This document shows positions 7,646 to 16,094 of a stretch of DNA of 35,492 nt, one piece after another (positions within the stretch are counted from its first letter, which is position 1; each line of letters begins with the position of its first letter). This DNA is from DATBHZ01 sp036557185 (lineage in GTDB: Bacteria > Actinomycetota > Acidimicrobiia > IMCC26256 > JAENVU01): positions 1 to 35,492 of the forward strand of contig DATBHZ010000088.1 in the NCBI GenBank assembly GCA_036557185.1. The letters run 5' to 3'. The notes below the pieces were generated by a model. That model saw nothing but the letters and a program-made list of their open reading frames with translations, made no database searches and was not told the origin of the DNA. Both the position numbers and the translations under genes were made by a program.

Positions 7646-8640
7646 GCGCGGCGGTCCCCGTCGTCGACATCGCCGATCTCGGGGGCACTCCCCGGCAGCG
7701 ACGCTCGGTCGCAGGAGCACTCGACGCGGCGTGCCGGGAGCACGGCTTCTTCTCGGTCGTAGGCCACGGCGTCGCGGCGTCGCTCGTCGAGCGGCTCGAG
7801 ACCCAGGCGCGCTCTTTCTTCGCGCAGCCCGACCGCGCGAAAGCGGAGATCGCGATGCCACTCGGTGGCAGGGCCTGGCGCGGCTGGTTCCCGGTCGGGG
7901 GCGAGCTGACGAGCGGTCGAGCGGATCAGAAGGAAGGCATCTACTTCGGCGTTGAGTTGCCGCCGAACGACCAGCGCGTCCTGCGTGCCGTTCCTCTGCA
8001 CGGTCCCAACCTGTTTCCTTCCTATCCGGAAGGCCTGCGCGCGACGGTGCTCGAGTACATCGGCACGATGCGGGTGCTCGGCATGCGCATCATGGGAGGA
8101 CTGGCGCTCGGGCTCGGGCTCGACCAGAACTGGTTCGCGCGCACGCTGATGCGCGACCCGATCGTGCTCTTCCGCTTGTTCCACTATCCCGAGCAGCTGG
8201 CTGTCGTGCAGGACACGGACGAGTGGGGCGTACGCGAGCACACCGACTACGGCTTCCTCACGATGCTCCACCAGGACGCAACCGGAGGCCTGCAGGTGCG
8301 CACCTCGGAAGGCTGGATCGACGTCGCGCCGGTACCCGGCGCGTTCGTCTGCAACCTCGGCGACATGCTCGAGCTCGTGACCGCCGGCCGGTACCGATCC
8401 ACACCACATCGCGTGCAGCTGCCCACGACCTCCGACCGGCTCTCGGCGCCGTTCTTCCTCGACCCCTCCTGGGAGGCGGTCATGCACTCGATCCCGACCA
8501 TCGACAGACGGAGCGGCACGGCAGAGGATGTCGAGCGCTGGGACGATGCGAGCCCGCTGGCGTACGATGGAACGTACGCCGAGTACCTGCTCGCCAAGGT
8601 CTCGAAGGTGTTCCCGGCCCTGCGTGACGAGGTGCTCTAG
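7642..8640 (+). CDS. 2-oxoglutarate/Fe(II)-dependent oxygenase (isopenicillin-N-synthase family)
   Basis: 332 residues, with the full IPNS-like architecture: N-terminal DIOX_N region (PVVDIADL at the start, HGFFSVVGHGV about 35-46) and a double-stranded beta-helix with the iron triad H200-x-D202 (EHTDYGF) and H256 (STPHRV), and the co-substrate motif R266-L-S268. The family uses O2 and usually 2-oxoglutarate to hydroxylate or oxidise small molecules; the substrate is unknown. It is the last gene of the operon that begins at 4838. Its TAG stop lies in a CTAG that is also the stop of the convergent esterase. Confidence 0.92.
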   Translation: MSAAVPVVDIADLGGTPRQRRSVAGALDAACREHGFFSVVGHGVAASLVERLETQARSFFAQPDRAKAEIAMPLGGRAWRGWFPVGGELTSGRADQKEGIYFGVELPPNDQRVLRAVPLHGPNLFPSYPEGLRATVLEYIGTMRVLGMRIMGGLALGLGLDQNWFARTLMRDPIVLFRLFHYPEQLAVVQDTDEWGVREHTDYGFLTMLHQDATGGLQVRTSEGWIDVAPVPGAFVCNLGDMLELVTAGRYRSTPHRVQLPTTSDRLSAPFFLDPSWEAVMHSIPTIDRRSGTAEDVERWDDASPLAYDGTYAEYLLAKVSKVFPALRDEVL

Positions 8641-9485
8641 ACCCCCGCAAAGAAGTCGAGCATCAGTGCCGTCGCGTCGATCGTGTGTGTGGTCGGTCCG
8701 AGGATCCTGATGTCGATCGCGCCCGGCCAGGTATGGCCACCGCCGCGGATCGTGTACAGCTCGGTGCGCACCACCGCGCCGGTGTACACGGTGCGCACCA
8801 CGTCCGTGCCGATGGGCGTGATGGTCGGGTTCGGCCGCGCCCCCGACGCGACGGCGAACCGTGCCACGAGCGACTCGACCCCTTCGAGCTCGAGCACGGT
8901 GCCGCGGCGCGCCTCCCACCGCTCACGCACCGGACCCGTCCGGCCGCCGAAGAGCCGGCCGCCCGCGTAGGGGACGACACGGTCGTCGGTGCCATGGAAG
9001 GCGATGAGGGGTGTCGGCTGGCTCGGCGGGTGCTGGTACGCCGCATTGATGCCGGCGACAGGCGCAACGGCGCGCAACGCGCCGGGCCATTCCGATGTCA
9101 GCCGCGTCACCATCGCGGCGCCGTTGGAGATTCCCGTCCCGAACCACTGCTCGATCTCCAGCTCGCGCTCGACGCGACGCAGGATGGATCCCAGGAAACC
9201 GACGTCGTCGGGACCGGGCATCGGCGGGATGTTCCATCGTGGGATCCGCCCGAGACCTTGTGGAGTGACGCTCACCCAGCCGCGCTGCGCTGCGCGGGCG
9301 GGCACCTGCGAGTACGCCGCCTGCTGCGCCATGTTCGACGACGCGCCGTGCAGGTTGAGCACCGCGACCGCGGGGGTGCTCAGCGCTGGCGGGACCGTGA
9401 GCAGGTACTCGCGGGTCACACCGTGGAGCGAGACCTTTCGCAGCACGGTGCCGGCGGGCAGGGCCGCGGGCAGGCTGCGACGCAT
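8637..9485 (-). CDS. PHB depolymerase / feruloyl-esterase-like hydrolase (LpqC-like)
   Basis: 282 residues from ATG 9485. Esterase motifs: an early LNLHGASSN (oxyanion region), the nucleophile elbow GISNG with Ser120, the Asp in HGTDDRVVPY (about 167-168), and the His in GGGHTWPG. This set matches the LpqC/polyhydroxybutyrate-depolymerase and feruloyl-esterase group. Most relatives are secreted, but I see no signal peptide with this start. An in-frame ATG at 9563 adds 26 residues without giving a clear signal sequence, and neither has a strong ribosome site, so the start is uncertain. It is convergent with the 2OG oxygenase, sharing four bases. Confidence 0.83.
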   Translation of the reverse strand: MRRSLPAALPAGTVLRKVSLHGVTREYLLTVPPALSTPAVAVLNLHGASSNMAQQAAYSQVPARAAQRGWVSVTPQGLGRIPRWNIPPMPGPDDVGFLGSILRRVERELEIEQWFGTGISNGAAMVTRLTSEWPGALRAVAPVAGINAAYQHPPSQPTPLIAFHGTDDRVVPYAGGRLFGGRTGPVRERWEARRGTVLELEGVESLVARFAVASGARPNPTITPIGTDVVRTVYTGAVVRTELYTIRGGGHTWPGAIDIRILGPTTHTIDATALMLDFFAGV

Positions 9486-9587
9486 GGCGCGACGGCCCGG
9501 AGGGTTCACGGTGAAGAACCTACAGGCGACCCCCCGCGCCGAATGCTCGAGGACTGGCAACATGACGCGTTCATCGTCGGCCTCGAT

Positions 9588-9593
9588 GGGAGG
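9588..9593 (+). promoter_or_regulatory. Ribosome binding site fixing the GTG start at 9604
   Basis: GGGAGG lies ten bases before GTG 9604. It favours this start over the in-frame ATG at 9586, which the site itself overlaps. Confidence 0.6.
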
Positions 9594-9603
9594 ATGCTCA
9601 CCC

Positions 9604-10671
9604 GTGACGTACCGAGTCATCCAATGGGCGACCGGTGGCGTCGGACGCGCCGCGATCGAAGGAGTGCTCGACCACCCGGAGCTCGACCTCGCCGGTTGCT
9701 GGGTGCACAGCGAGCAGAAGGACGGCTGCGACGTCGGCGAGCTCATCGGTCGCACTCCGATCGGTCTCCGAGCAACGCACGACATCGACGCGGCGCTCGC
9801 GATCGACGCCGATTGCGTGATCTACTCGCCGATGCTCGCGGATCCGACCGTCGTCGCGAAGATCCTGCGATCGGGCAAGAACGTGGTTACGCCGGTCGGG
9901 TGGTGGTACCCGGATCGCACGCAGGTGGGAGAGCTCGAGCAGGCGTGCGCGGACGGCGGTGTGACGCTGCACGGCACCGGCATCCATCCGGGAGGCATCA
10001 CCGAACGGTTTCCACTGATGGTGTCGGCCTTGTCAAACGCCGTCACCGCCGTGCGCGCCGAGGAGTTCTCCGACATCCGCACCTACGCCGCGCCCGGTGT
10101 CGTCCGCGATGTCATGCTCTTCGGCACGACGCCCGAGCAGGCGCGCGGGAGCATCATGACGAGCGTGCTCGGCGAAGGCTTCAAGCAGTCGATCCGCATG
10201 GTGGCCGACGAGCTGCAGTTCGCGATCGACGACGAGGTGCGCACGACGCACGAGGTGGCGGTCGCGACCAGGCCGATCGAATCGCCGATCGGCACGATCG
10301 AGCCCGGTCTCGTCGCCGCGCAGCGATTTCGGTGGGAGGCGCTCTTCTCCGGCGAGCCTGTCGTCACCGCGGCCGTCAACTGGTTCATGGGCCAGTCGGG
10401 GTTCGACCCACCATGGACGTTCGGCCCCGAGGGCGAGCGCTTCGAGATCGAGATCACCGGAGATCCGCCCGTGCGCGTGACCTTCCATGAGCTCCACCCG
10501 AGCTCCGTCGAAGAGGGGCTCGCACGCAACCGCGGCATCGTGGCGACCGCGAACCACTGCGTGAGCTCGGTTCCCTACGTATGCGCAGCAGAGCCGGGTT
10601 TGCGCACCTATCTGCAGCTCCCGCTCATCGCCGGGCGCGCGGCACCGGCACTGCGTGTCGACCGGCGATGA
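9604..10671 (+). CDS. DapB-like NAD(P)H-dependent dehydrogenase
   Basis: 355 residues. The N-terminus (VIQWATGGVGRAAIEGV) is a Rossmann nucleotide-binding loop of the dihydrodipicolinate-reductase/2,4-diaminopentanoate-dehydrogenase type, followed by a C-terminal domain (about 130-350) with the GTGIHPGG segment. Actinobacteria often carry such paralogues, annotated as NAD(P)H-dependent amine dehydrogenase or dihydrodipicolinate-reductase-like, next to lipid or steroid catabolic genes; they are distinct from the lysine-pathway DapB, which is shorter (about 250 residues). The substrate is unknown. It overlaps the following SDR gene by ATGA, so the two are translationally coupled and may act in sequence. 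Confidence 0.85.
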   Translation: MTYRVIQWATGGVGRAAIEGVLDHPELDLAGCWVHSEQKDGCDVGELIGRTPIGLRATHDIDAALAIDADCVIYSPMLADPTVVAKILRSGKNVVTPVGWWYPDRTQVGELEQACADGGVTLHGTGIHPGGITERFPLMVSALSNAVTAVRAEEFSDIRTYAAPGVVRDVMLFGTTPEQARGSIMTSVLGEGFKQSIRMVADELQFAIDDEVRTTHEVAVATRPIESPIGTIEPGLVAAQRFRWEALFSGEPVVTAAVNWFMGQSGFDPPWTFGPEGERFEIEITGDPPVRVTFHELHPSSVEEGLARNRGIVATANHCVSSVPYVCAAEPGLRTYLQLPLIAGRAAPALRVDRR

Positions 10672-11492
10672 TCCTCGACCGCTTTCGCGTCACCGACCAG
10701 GTCGCGGTCATCACCGGTGCCGGCCAGGGCATCGGACGCGGGATCGCGCTCGGGCTCGCCGAGGCCGGCGCGCACGTCGTCTGCGCGGCTCGGACGGAGG
10801 CCGACATCGCGGCGGTGGCCGGCGAGATCAGGGAGCTGGGCCGCGAGGCGATCGCCGTGCCGACGGACGTGATGCAGACCGATGCTCTCGAACGCCTGGT
10901 GGAGCGGACGGTCGGCGAGCTGGGTCGCATCGACATCCTGGTGAACAACGCCGGCGGCACGATGCCCCGACCGGCGATGCAGACGAGCGAGGCCTACTTC
11001 GAGAACGCGCTGCGATTCAACGTCACCGCGGCGTTCCTGCTCACCAAGCTCGCCGCACGGCAGATGGTCGACACAGCGGGCGGCGGCGCGGTCGTGAACA
11101 TCTCTTCGCGGTCGAGCGACATGGTGCAAACCAGCTTCGTGGCGTACGGCAGCGCGAAGGCCGCGCTCAACATGATGACGCGCAACATCGCTGCGGAGCT
11201 CGCGCCGCGCGTGCGCGTCAACGCGATCTCGGTCGGCGGGGTCGCGACGCGCTCGCTGGAGGCTGTTCTCACCGACGACACGCTGCGGGCACAGTTCGAA
11301 GCGGGGACGCCCATGCACCGGCCGGGCACCCCCGAGGACATCGCGTGTGCGGCGCTCTACCTCGCGTCGCCCGCGTCGTCGTGGGTCACCGGCAAGGTGC
11401 TCCAGGTCGACGGTGGCACCGAAGCACCTTCGATCACGGTGCCGGCGCCGCCGTTGGAGCCGGGATCGCCCCCCGGCCGCTCGTCGACCTGA
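10668..11492 (+). CDS. Short-chain dehydrogenase/reductase (SDR)
   Basis: 274 residues, classical SDR. The cofactor motif TGAGQGIG is near the N-terminus, NNAG is at about 93-96, and the catalytic Ser, Tyr and Lys are in NISSRSS and YGSAK. VDGG near the end and PEDIACAALYLAS are typical of FabG-like members. A Pro-rich tail of about 20 residues follows the domain. It oxidises or reduces a hydroxyl/keto group with NAD(P); the substrate is unknown. The ATG overlaps the stop of the DapB-like gene. Confidence 0.93.
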   Translation: MILDRFRVTDQVAVITGAGQGIGRGIALGLAEAGAHVVCAARTEADIAAVAGEIRELGREAIAVPTDVMQTDALERLVERTVGELGRIDILVNNAGGTMPRPAMQTSEAYFENALRFNVTAAFLLTKLAARQMVDTAGGGAVVNISSRSSDMVQTSFVAYGSAKAALNMMTRNIAAELAPRVRVNAISVGGVATRSLEAVLTDDTLRAQFEAGTPMHRPGTPEDIACAALYLASPASSWVTGKVLQVDGGTEAPSITVPAPPLEPGSPPGRSST

Positions 11493-11510
11493 CCGCTGCC
11501 GCCCGCGGCG

Positions 11511-11978
11511 CTAGGCCTGCTCCGACATGGCGGCCATGCGCCGACCCATCTCCTCGGGCGAGACGTCCTCGATGTGCGTCATCACGTCCCACACGTGACC
11601 CCACGGGTCCTCGATCTGCCCGGCACGGTCGCCGTAGAACTTGTCCTCGACCGGCCGCACCTCCTTGGCGCCGGCCGCCAACGCCGCGGCGACCACGTCG
11701 TCGACGCGCTCGACGTACAGCACGATCGAGACCGGCGAGCCGCCGATGCTGCGGGCGCTGCGGATCCCCATCTCGGGATACTCGTCGGCGAGCATGAGCA
11801 TGGCGTCACCGAGCGCGAGCTCGGCGTGGCCGACCCGCCCTTCGGTGCCCGGCATGCGCATCCGCTCGGTGAAGCCGAAGACGCTCTTGTAGAACTCGAT
11901 CGCCTCGGAGGCCCCGTCGACGACGAGATAGGGCGTGATCTGTGGATAGCCATCGGGTATCGCTTTGATGCTCGGCAT
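11511..11978 (-). CDS. VOC-superfamily (glyoxalase/PhnB-like) protein
   Basis: 155 residues; ATG 11978 is chosen because GGGAGGT precedes it. One vicinal-oxygen-chelate unit: beta-alpha-beta with ITPYLVV, a helix AIEFYKSVFGF, then GHAELALGDAMLMLAD and a C-terminal DPWGHVWDV. Candidate metal or substrate residues are the His and Glu of GHAEL and the His of GHVWDV. This is the PhnB-like branch, which includes resistance, isomerase and uncharacterised proteins, so the reaction cannot be named. The sequence upstream on its transcript contains a 6-bp hairpin (12005-12020). Convergent with the SDR gene, 18 bases apart. Confidence 0.88.
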   Translation of the reverse strand: MPSIKAIPDGYPQITPYLVVDGASEAIEFYKSVFGFTERMRMPGTEGRVGHAELALGDAMLMLADEYPEMGIRSARSIGGSPVSIVLYVERVDDVVAAALAAGAKEVRPVEDKFYGDRAGQIEDPWGHVWDVMTHIEDVSPEEMGRRMAAMSEQA

Positions 11979-12206
11979 GGTTGTACCTCCCGTGACCCGG
12001 CTCAGAGCGCTGTCGCGCTCCCCCAACACCCGAGAGCCCTCGAGAGCAGGTGAGAGCGAACGTGTGTTCGTCCACCCTACGACGCAGGCGGCCGTGAGGC
12101 AAGGGGTGGCCGCGGCCGGAGCGAATTCAGGAAGCTCCTACGCTGCTCACGGCGGACACTCACAGACCTGGCCGAAGCTGGGCGTTCCCCGATCCCGGAG
12201 CATCTC

Positions 12207-13679
12207 GTGACCGATGTGAACGAACCCCCCACCGATCAGCCCGCCGAGCCGCCTGAGCCGACCGGGGCAGTCGAGCCGACGCAGCCCGCTGCTCCTGTGT
12301 CGCCGCCCGTCCGGCCGCCGGCCGACCCGACGCTGCCCGCCCAGCCACCGGCGACCGGGCCGTACATGCCTCCTCCCGTCGCTCCGCCGTCCGCTTCGGC
12401 ACCGCCACCGTTCTCCGCGGAGCCTCCCGCGACGCAGCCGCCGTACTCCGAGCCGCCGACCTCCCCGCAAGCACCTCTCGGCCCCCCGCCCGTACCACCG
12501 AACGCTCCCCCGCCGAGCTACCCCCCGTACTTCGGCGGCACCTGGGGCCCGCCGCCCGAGCACCGACCGCCACATCGCTCGGGAGCGATGCGCGTGGTGG
12601 CGACGGTCGCCGCGCTCGCCCTCGCGTGGGGTGTCGCGGCGACGGCCGTCGCGATTCGCAACCGCGACAACAACTCCGGCCCCAGCCTGTCGTCGCGCAA
12701 CTCGTTCCGGGTACCCAGCAACGGGAGCTCGTCCGGAAGCCTCAACGTCAACGCCATCGCGTCCAAGGTCAGCCCCGGCGTGGTCAACATCTCGACGGAC
12801 CTCAGCCAGGGGAATGAGGCTGCGGGCACGGGAATCGTCCTCACATCGGACGGTGAGGTGCTGACGAACAACCACGTCATCCGCGGCGCGACGAAGTTAT
12901 CCGTCGAGATCGGCGTGACGGGAGAGACCCACGACGCTCACGTCGTCGGGTACGACGTCGCCGACGACGTCGCGTTGGTGAAGGTCGACAACGTGTCGAA
13001 CCTCAACCCCGTCAAGCTCGCGAACTCGTCGAACGTGAACACGAACGACCCGATCGTGGCCATCGGCAACGCGCTCGGCCGCGGCGGCACACCGACGGCC
13101 GTCGGCGGTGTCGTGACCGATCTCGGTCAGACCATCACGGCCGGCGATCGCGGCGACGCCACCGACGAGACCCTCACCAACATGATCCAGATCCAGGCCC
13201 CGATCCAGCCGGGTGACTCCGGCGGGCCGCTCGTGGATGCGAGCGGGAAGGTCATCGGGATGACCACCGCTGCCGACTCGACACCCGGGTTCGGTCAGGA
13301 CACCTCGGGCAACACCGGCTTCGCGATCCCCATCAACAAGGCCAAGGGCATCGCCGACCAGATCGCGGACGGGCAGGCCTCGACCAACGTGCACATCGGT
13401 CCCCGAGCGCTGCTCGGCGTCTCGACCAGCGACCAGGACACGGGCAACCAGGGTGCCTACGTCGAGGGCGTCGAGTCGGGCAGTGGCGCCGACAACGCCG
13501 GCATCCACGCGCAGGACACCGTCACGGCGATCAACGGCAACGACGTCGGCTCCGCTGAGAGCTTGCGCGCTGCTCTGTCGACGCTGCACCCGGGCGACTC
13601 GGTGCGGGTCACCTACGTCGGCCCCGACGGCGGCCAGCACCAGGCGACGGTGAAGCTGGGGACCGGGACGCCGGACTAG
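12207..13679 (+). CDS. Membrane-anchored HtrA-type serine protease with PDZ domain
   Basis: 490 residues from GTG 12207, with GGAG seven bases upstream. Residues 1-125 are an extremely Pro-rich, presumably cytoplasmic, region; one transmembrane helix follows (about 130-148), then a Ser/Asn linker and a chymotrypsin-fold protease with His223 (NNHVI), Asp254 (DDVALVKV) and Ser338 (PGDSGGP). A PDZ domain (about 395-485) ends the protein. This is the actinobacterial PepD/HtrA layout: an extracytoplasmic protease-chaperone for misfolded envelope proteins. The Pro-rich tail may bind partners inside the cell. Its TAG stop lies in a CTAG shared with the convergent P450. Confidence 0.95.
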   Translation: MTDVNEPPTDQPAEPPEPTGAVEPTQPAAPVSPPVRPPADPTLPAQPPATGPYMPPPVAPPSASAPPPFSAEPPATQPPYSEPPTSPQAPLGPPPVPPNAPPPSYPPYFGGTWGPPPEHRPPHRSGAMRVVATVAALALAWGVAATAVAIRNRDNNSGPSLSSRNSFRVPSNGSSSGSLNVNAIASKVSPGVVNISTDLSQGNEAAGTGIVLTSDGEVLTNNHVIRGATKLSVEIGVTGETHDAHVVGYDVADDVALVKVDNVSNLNPVKLANSSNVNTNDPIVAIGNALGRGGTPTAVGGVVTDLGQTITAGDRGDATDETLTNMIQIQAPIQPGDSGGPLVDASGKVIGMTTAADSTPGFGQDTSGNTGFAIPINKAKGIADQIADGQASTNVHIGPRALLGVSTSDQDTGNQGAYVEGVESGSGADNAGIHAQDTVTAINGNDVGSAESLRAALSTLHPGDSVRVTYVGPDGGQHQATVKLGTGTPD

Positions 13680-14929
13680 GAGGTTCGCGGGCGCGCCGCT
13701 CGGCGCGCCCGCAGCTTCATGTGCCGGATGCCGGTGTGCCGGTTGCTGCGGGTCCACTCGACCGGCTCGAGCAGCTCGTAGGACCCGAACGTGGCGAACA
13801 GCTCCTCGAAGAAGACCCGCATCTCCAGGCGTGCGAGATGCGCGCCGAGGCAGAAGTGCACACCCTGCCCGAATGCGAGGTGCGGGTTCGGGTCCCGTGA
13901 GATGTCGAACTCGTCTGCACGCGCGAAGACCTGCTCGTCTCGATTCGCGCTCCCTTCCCACACGAGCACCTTCTCGCCGGCCTCGATCGTCGAGCCCGCC
14001 AGCTCGGTGCGCGTGGTGGCGGTGCGTCGCTTCGACGGGGACGGCGAGGTCCAGCGGAGCATCTCCTCGACCGCCGTCGGGATGCGCCCTGGATCGTCCC
14101 GGAGCTCCGCGAGCTGCTCCGGGCGCTCGATGAGGGCGAGCAGACCGCCGGCCATCGCGTTCCTCGTGGTCTCCGATCCGGCGCTGAAGAGCAGCGAGAA
14201 GAACGTGGTGAGCTCCTCGTCGGACAGCTGTGGAGGGTCGACGTCCCGGAGGGTGGCGTGGATCACCGCGGACAGCATGTCGTCGGTCGGTTCGGCGCGC
14301 TTCGCGTCGATGAGCTGCGCGCCGTACTCCAACATCCTCGTGTAGGCGGCAGTCGTGATCTCGGTGGGCTCGAATGCCTCGCGCCCGTCGCGAAAGTCGA
14401 AGCCGGCCTCGACCGCCTCGAAGAGCATGTGACGGTCGTGCTCGGGGACGCCCAGCAGGATGCAGATCACCTGCATCGGGAGCTCGGCGGCGACATCGAC
14501 CAACAGGTCGAACGGCTCACCGTCGCCGACCGCGTCGAGCAGCGCGCGCGTGCGCAGCCGCAGCTCCTCCTCGAGCCTTGCCACCACCCGGGGCGTGAGC
14601 CCGACAGTGACGATCCGGCGGATGCGCGCGTGCCGCGGGTCGTCCATCATGTTGAGCACGATGCCGGCGACCGGCATGTCCGGAAGCGTCGTGCCGCCGT
14701 ACGGGCGATCCCCGCCCGTCTCGGACGAGTAGGTCTCCGGATCGCGCAGCACTGCGACCGTCTCGGCATAGGTCGCGACCGACCAGAAGCCCTCGCCGTC
14801 GGGCGTGTGCTCGGTCGGCTCGTGCCACCAGACGGGATGCTCGCGGCGATGCACCTCGAAGAGGTGATGCGGGAAGCCGTGCGCGAAGTTGTCGAGATCC
14901 GTCAGGTCGATCTCGGCGAGGGACGCCAC
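13676..14929 (-). CDS. Cytochrome P450 (second copy, different subfamily)
   Basis: 417 residues from GTG 14929. I-helix AGSET (250-254), ExxR E289-M-L-R292, heme loop FGQGVHFCLG with Cys360. The N-terminal style (HHLFEVHRREHPVWWH) and the motif NMMDDPRHARIRRIV resemble CYP124/125/142-type lipid and steroid hydroxylases of mycobacteria; that is resemblance, not proof of substrate. It is only distantly similar to the P450 at 1394. It is the last gene of a minus-strand operon, overlapping the GNAT gene by 28 bases, and shares a CTAG stop with the convergent protease gene. Confidence 0.94.
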   Translation of the reverse strand: MASLAEIDLTDLDNFAHGFPHHLFEVHRREHPVWWHEPTEHTPDGEGFWSVATYAETVAVLRDPETYSSETGGDRPYGGTTLPDMPVAGIVLNMMDDPRHARIRRIVTVGLTPRVVARLEEELRLRTRALLDAVGDGEPFDLLVDVAAELPMQVICILLGVPEHDRHMLFEAVEAGFDFRDGREAFEPTEITTAAYTRMLEYGAQLIDAKRAEPTDDMLSAVIHATLRDVDPPQLSDEELTTFFSLLFSAGSETTRNAMAGGLLALIERPEQLAELRDDPGRIPTAVEEMLRWTSPSPSKRRTATTRTELAGSTIEAGEKVLVWEGSANRDEQVFARADEFDISRDPNPHLAFGQGVHFCLGAHLARLEMRVFFEELFATFGSYELLEPVEWTRSNRHTGIRHMKLRARRAARPRTS

Positions 14930-15492
14930 GGCGAGACCCTACCGGCGGGAACCGATCGGGCATCGCAGGGAACCGCGTCCCGTCCGCGGCGGGCCGGCCT
15001 CCCCAGCTCGAAGCTGACACGGCGTCTGCCGTCCTCCCAGCCCCAGTCCACATCGTCGGTCAACGTGTCGACGAGCGCGACGACGGCACGATTCTCCGCG
15101 ATCACGGAGCCGGTCCACCGGGCGACCCCGCGCGCTGCCGCCATCGTGCCGAGCGCACGGAGCAGCGCGGTCGCGATCCCGCGGCGCTGCCATGCGTCCG
15201 CCACGACGATCGCGAGCTCCGCAGTGGTCGGGTCGTCGGGCATCGCGGCATAGCGAGCGACGCCCACGATCTTGCCGTCGACGAACGCGATCAGCGCCTC
15301 GCGTGCACAGTGATCGACGTGGGTCAGGTGCTCGAGCCAGCGGTCGCTGACCTTCTGCACCGGACTGTGGAAGCGGTAGTAGCGGCTCTCGGGTGACATC
15401 CGGTCGAAGAGCTCACGCAGCAAGGGCGCGTCGGTCTCCGCGATCGGTCGCATCGTGAGGCCGCGCGCGCCCACGCGCGTGCCGGTCGTCAT
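14902..15492 (-). CDS. GNAT-family acetyltransferase (Pat/Acs-acetyltransferase-like)
   Basis: 196 residues from ATG 15492, which overlaps the stop of the upstream gene (ATGA). It opens with MRPIAETDAPLLRELF and SPESRYYRFHSP, a pattern shared with the acetyltransferase domain of Pat-type protein acetylases. The acetyl-CoA loop QRRGIA (motif A) follows ELAIVVADAW. No cyclic-nucleotide domain is present, unlike mycobacterial Pat. The last 35 residues are basic, Pro-rich and probably disordered. It may acetylate a protein lysine or a small amine; the target is unknown. A CRP-like palindrome is found upstream of this operon. Confidence 0.88.
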   Translation of the reverse strand: MTTGTRVGARGLTMRPIAETDAPLLRELFDRMSPESRYYRFHSPVQKVSDRWLEHLTHVDHCAREALIAFVDGKIVGVARYAAMPDDPTTAELAIVVADAWQRRGIATALLRALGTMAAARGVARWTGSVIAENRAVVALVDTLTDDVDWGWEDGRRRVSFELGRPARRGRDAVPCDARSVPAGRVSPWRPSPRST

Positions 15493-15944
15493 GCGACCCT
15501 GCTCCATTCGCTGTTGCCCGCGAGCTCCCGCACCAGCGTCGTCGGCTCGGGCTGAGCCTGGAGCGAGCCGGCGATCCGGTCGGCAGCGACGTGCGCCAGG
15601 GCGAAGTAGGACCGGAGGCGCCGCGACCGCCACCACTCCGGGTGCTGGGCCAGCGGCCGAAGCTCCAGGTGACAGGCGTCGGCGTTCCAGGGGCTCAGCT
15701 CCAGCTCGACGCCCGCGACCAGACGGCCGCGGCCCGACCGGAGCTCACCCGTTGCCTGATACGCGTCGTGGCGGCTCGACATCGGGCTCGGGTGCAGGCC
15801 GAACCTGTCGTGGAGGCGGAACGTCCCCGGTCCGAGCGCGACAGGGGCCGGCGCCGAGAGTGCGGGATGCACGAGCGCGGGTTGCACGGCACCGAGGGGC
15901 TGATTGACACGCCGTTCGAGGACGAAGTCCGAGCGGTTGATCAT
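15489..15944 (-). CDS. Conserved-looking protein of unknown function, first gene of the GNAT/P450 operon
   Basis: 151 residues. ATG 15944 is preferred because GGAGG stands eight bases before it; upstream GTG 15953 and ATG 15950 are too close to that site. The opening FVLERRVNQPLGAV, a beta-rich middle, and a long C-terminal helix (RSYFALAHVAADRIAGSL) faintly recall START/SRPBCC helix-grip proteins, but no diagnostic motif is present. No signal peptide or membrane segment. It is translationally coupled to the GNAT gene. I do not recognise it. Confidence 0.75.
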   Translation of the reverse strand: MINRSDFVLERRVNQPLGAVQPALVHPALSAPAPVALGPGTFRLHDRFGLHPSPMSSRHDAYQATGELRSGRGRLVAGVELELSPWNADACHLELRPLAQHPEWWRSRRLRSYFALAHVAADRIAGSLQAQPEPTTLVRELAGNSEWSRVA

Positions 15945-15952
15945 CTCCATCA

Positions 15953-15957
15953 CCTCC
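15953..15957 (-). promoter_or_regulatory. Ribosome binding site deciding the start at 15944
   Basis: GGAGG on the minus strand, eight bases from ATG 15944. It is too near the other in-frame starts at 15950 and 15953. Confidence 0.6.
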
Positions 15958-16062
15958 GGAGGCGGGGGATCGGTGCAGTGATGACCCAGTTATCTTCGAC
16001 GCCTCATGTATCTGTTCCGTAGCGATAACTCGACGAAGACGCGAACGATGCCGGACTTTCCC

Positions 16063-16078
16063 GGTGACGTCCGTCACA
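16063..16078. promoter_or_regulatory. Candidate CRP/GlxR-like operator, copy 2
   Basis: GGTGACGTCCGTCACA, a perfect GTGACG/CGTCAC palindrome with a 2-base centre and GTGA-N6-TCAC spacing. It matches 14 of 16 bases with copy 1 at 2598-2613 and lies about 126 bases upstream of the operon starting at 15944. It sits in the 206-base gap between that operon and the phosphatase gene. Confidence 0.45.
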
Positions 16079-16094
16079 TCCCCTCTCCAGGCGC

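Noticed and set aside
11979..12206. A small gene or RNA between the VOC and protease genes
   Set aside because: Only a 6-bp hairpin (12005-12020) and a short GAAC/GTTC palindrome; nothing supports a gene.
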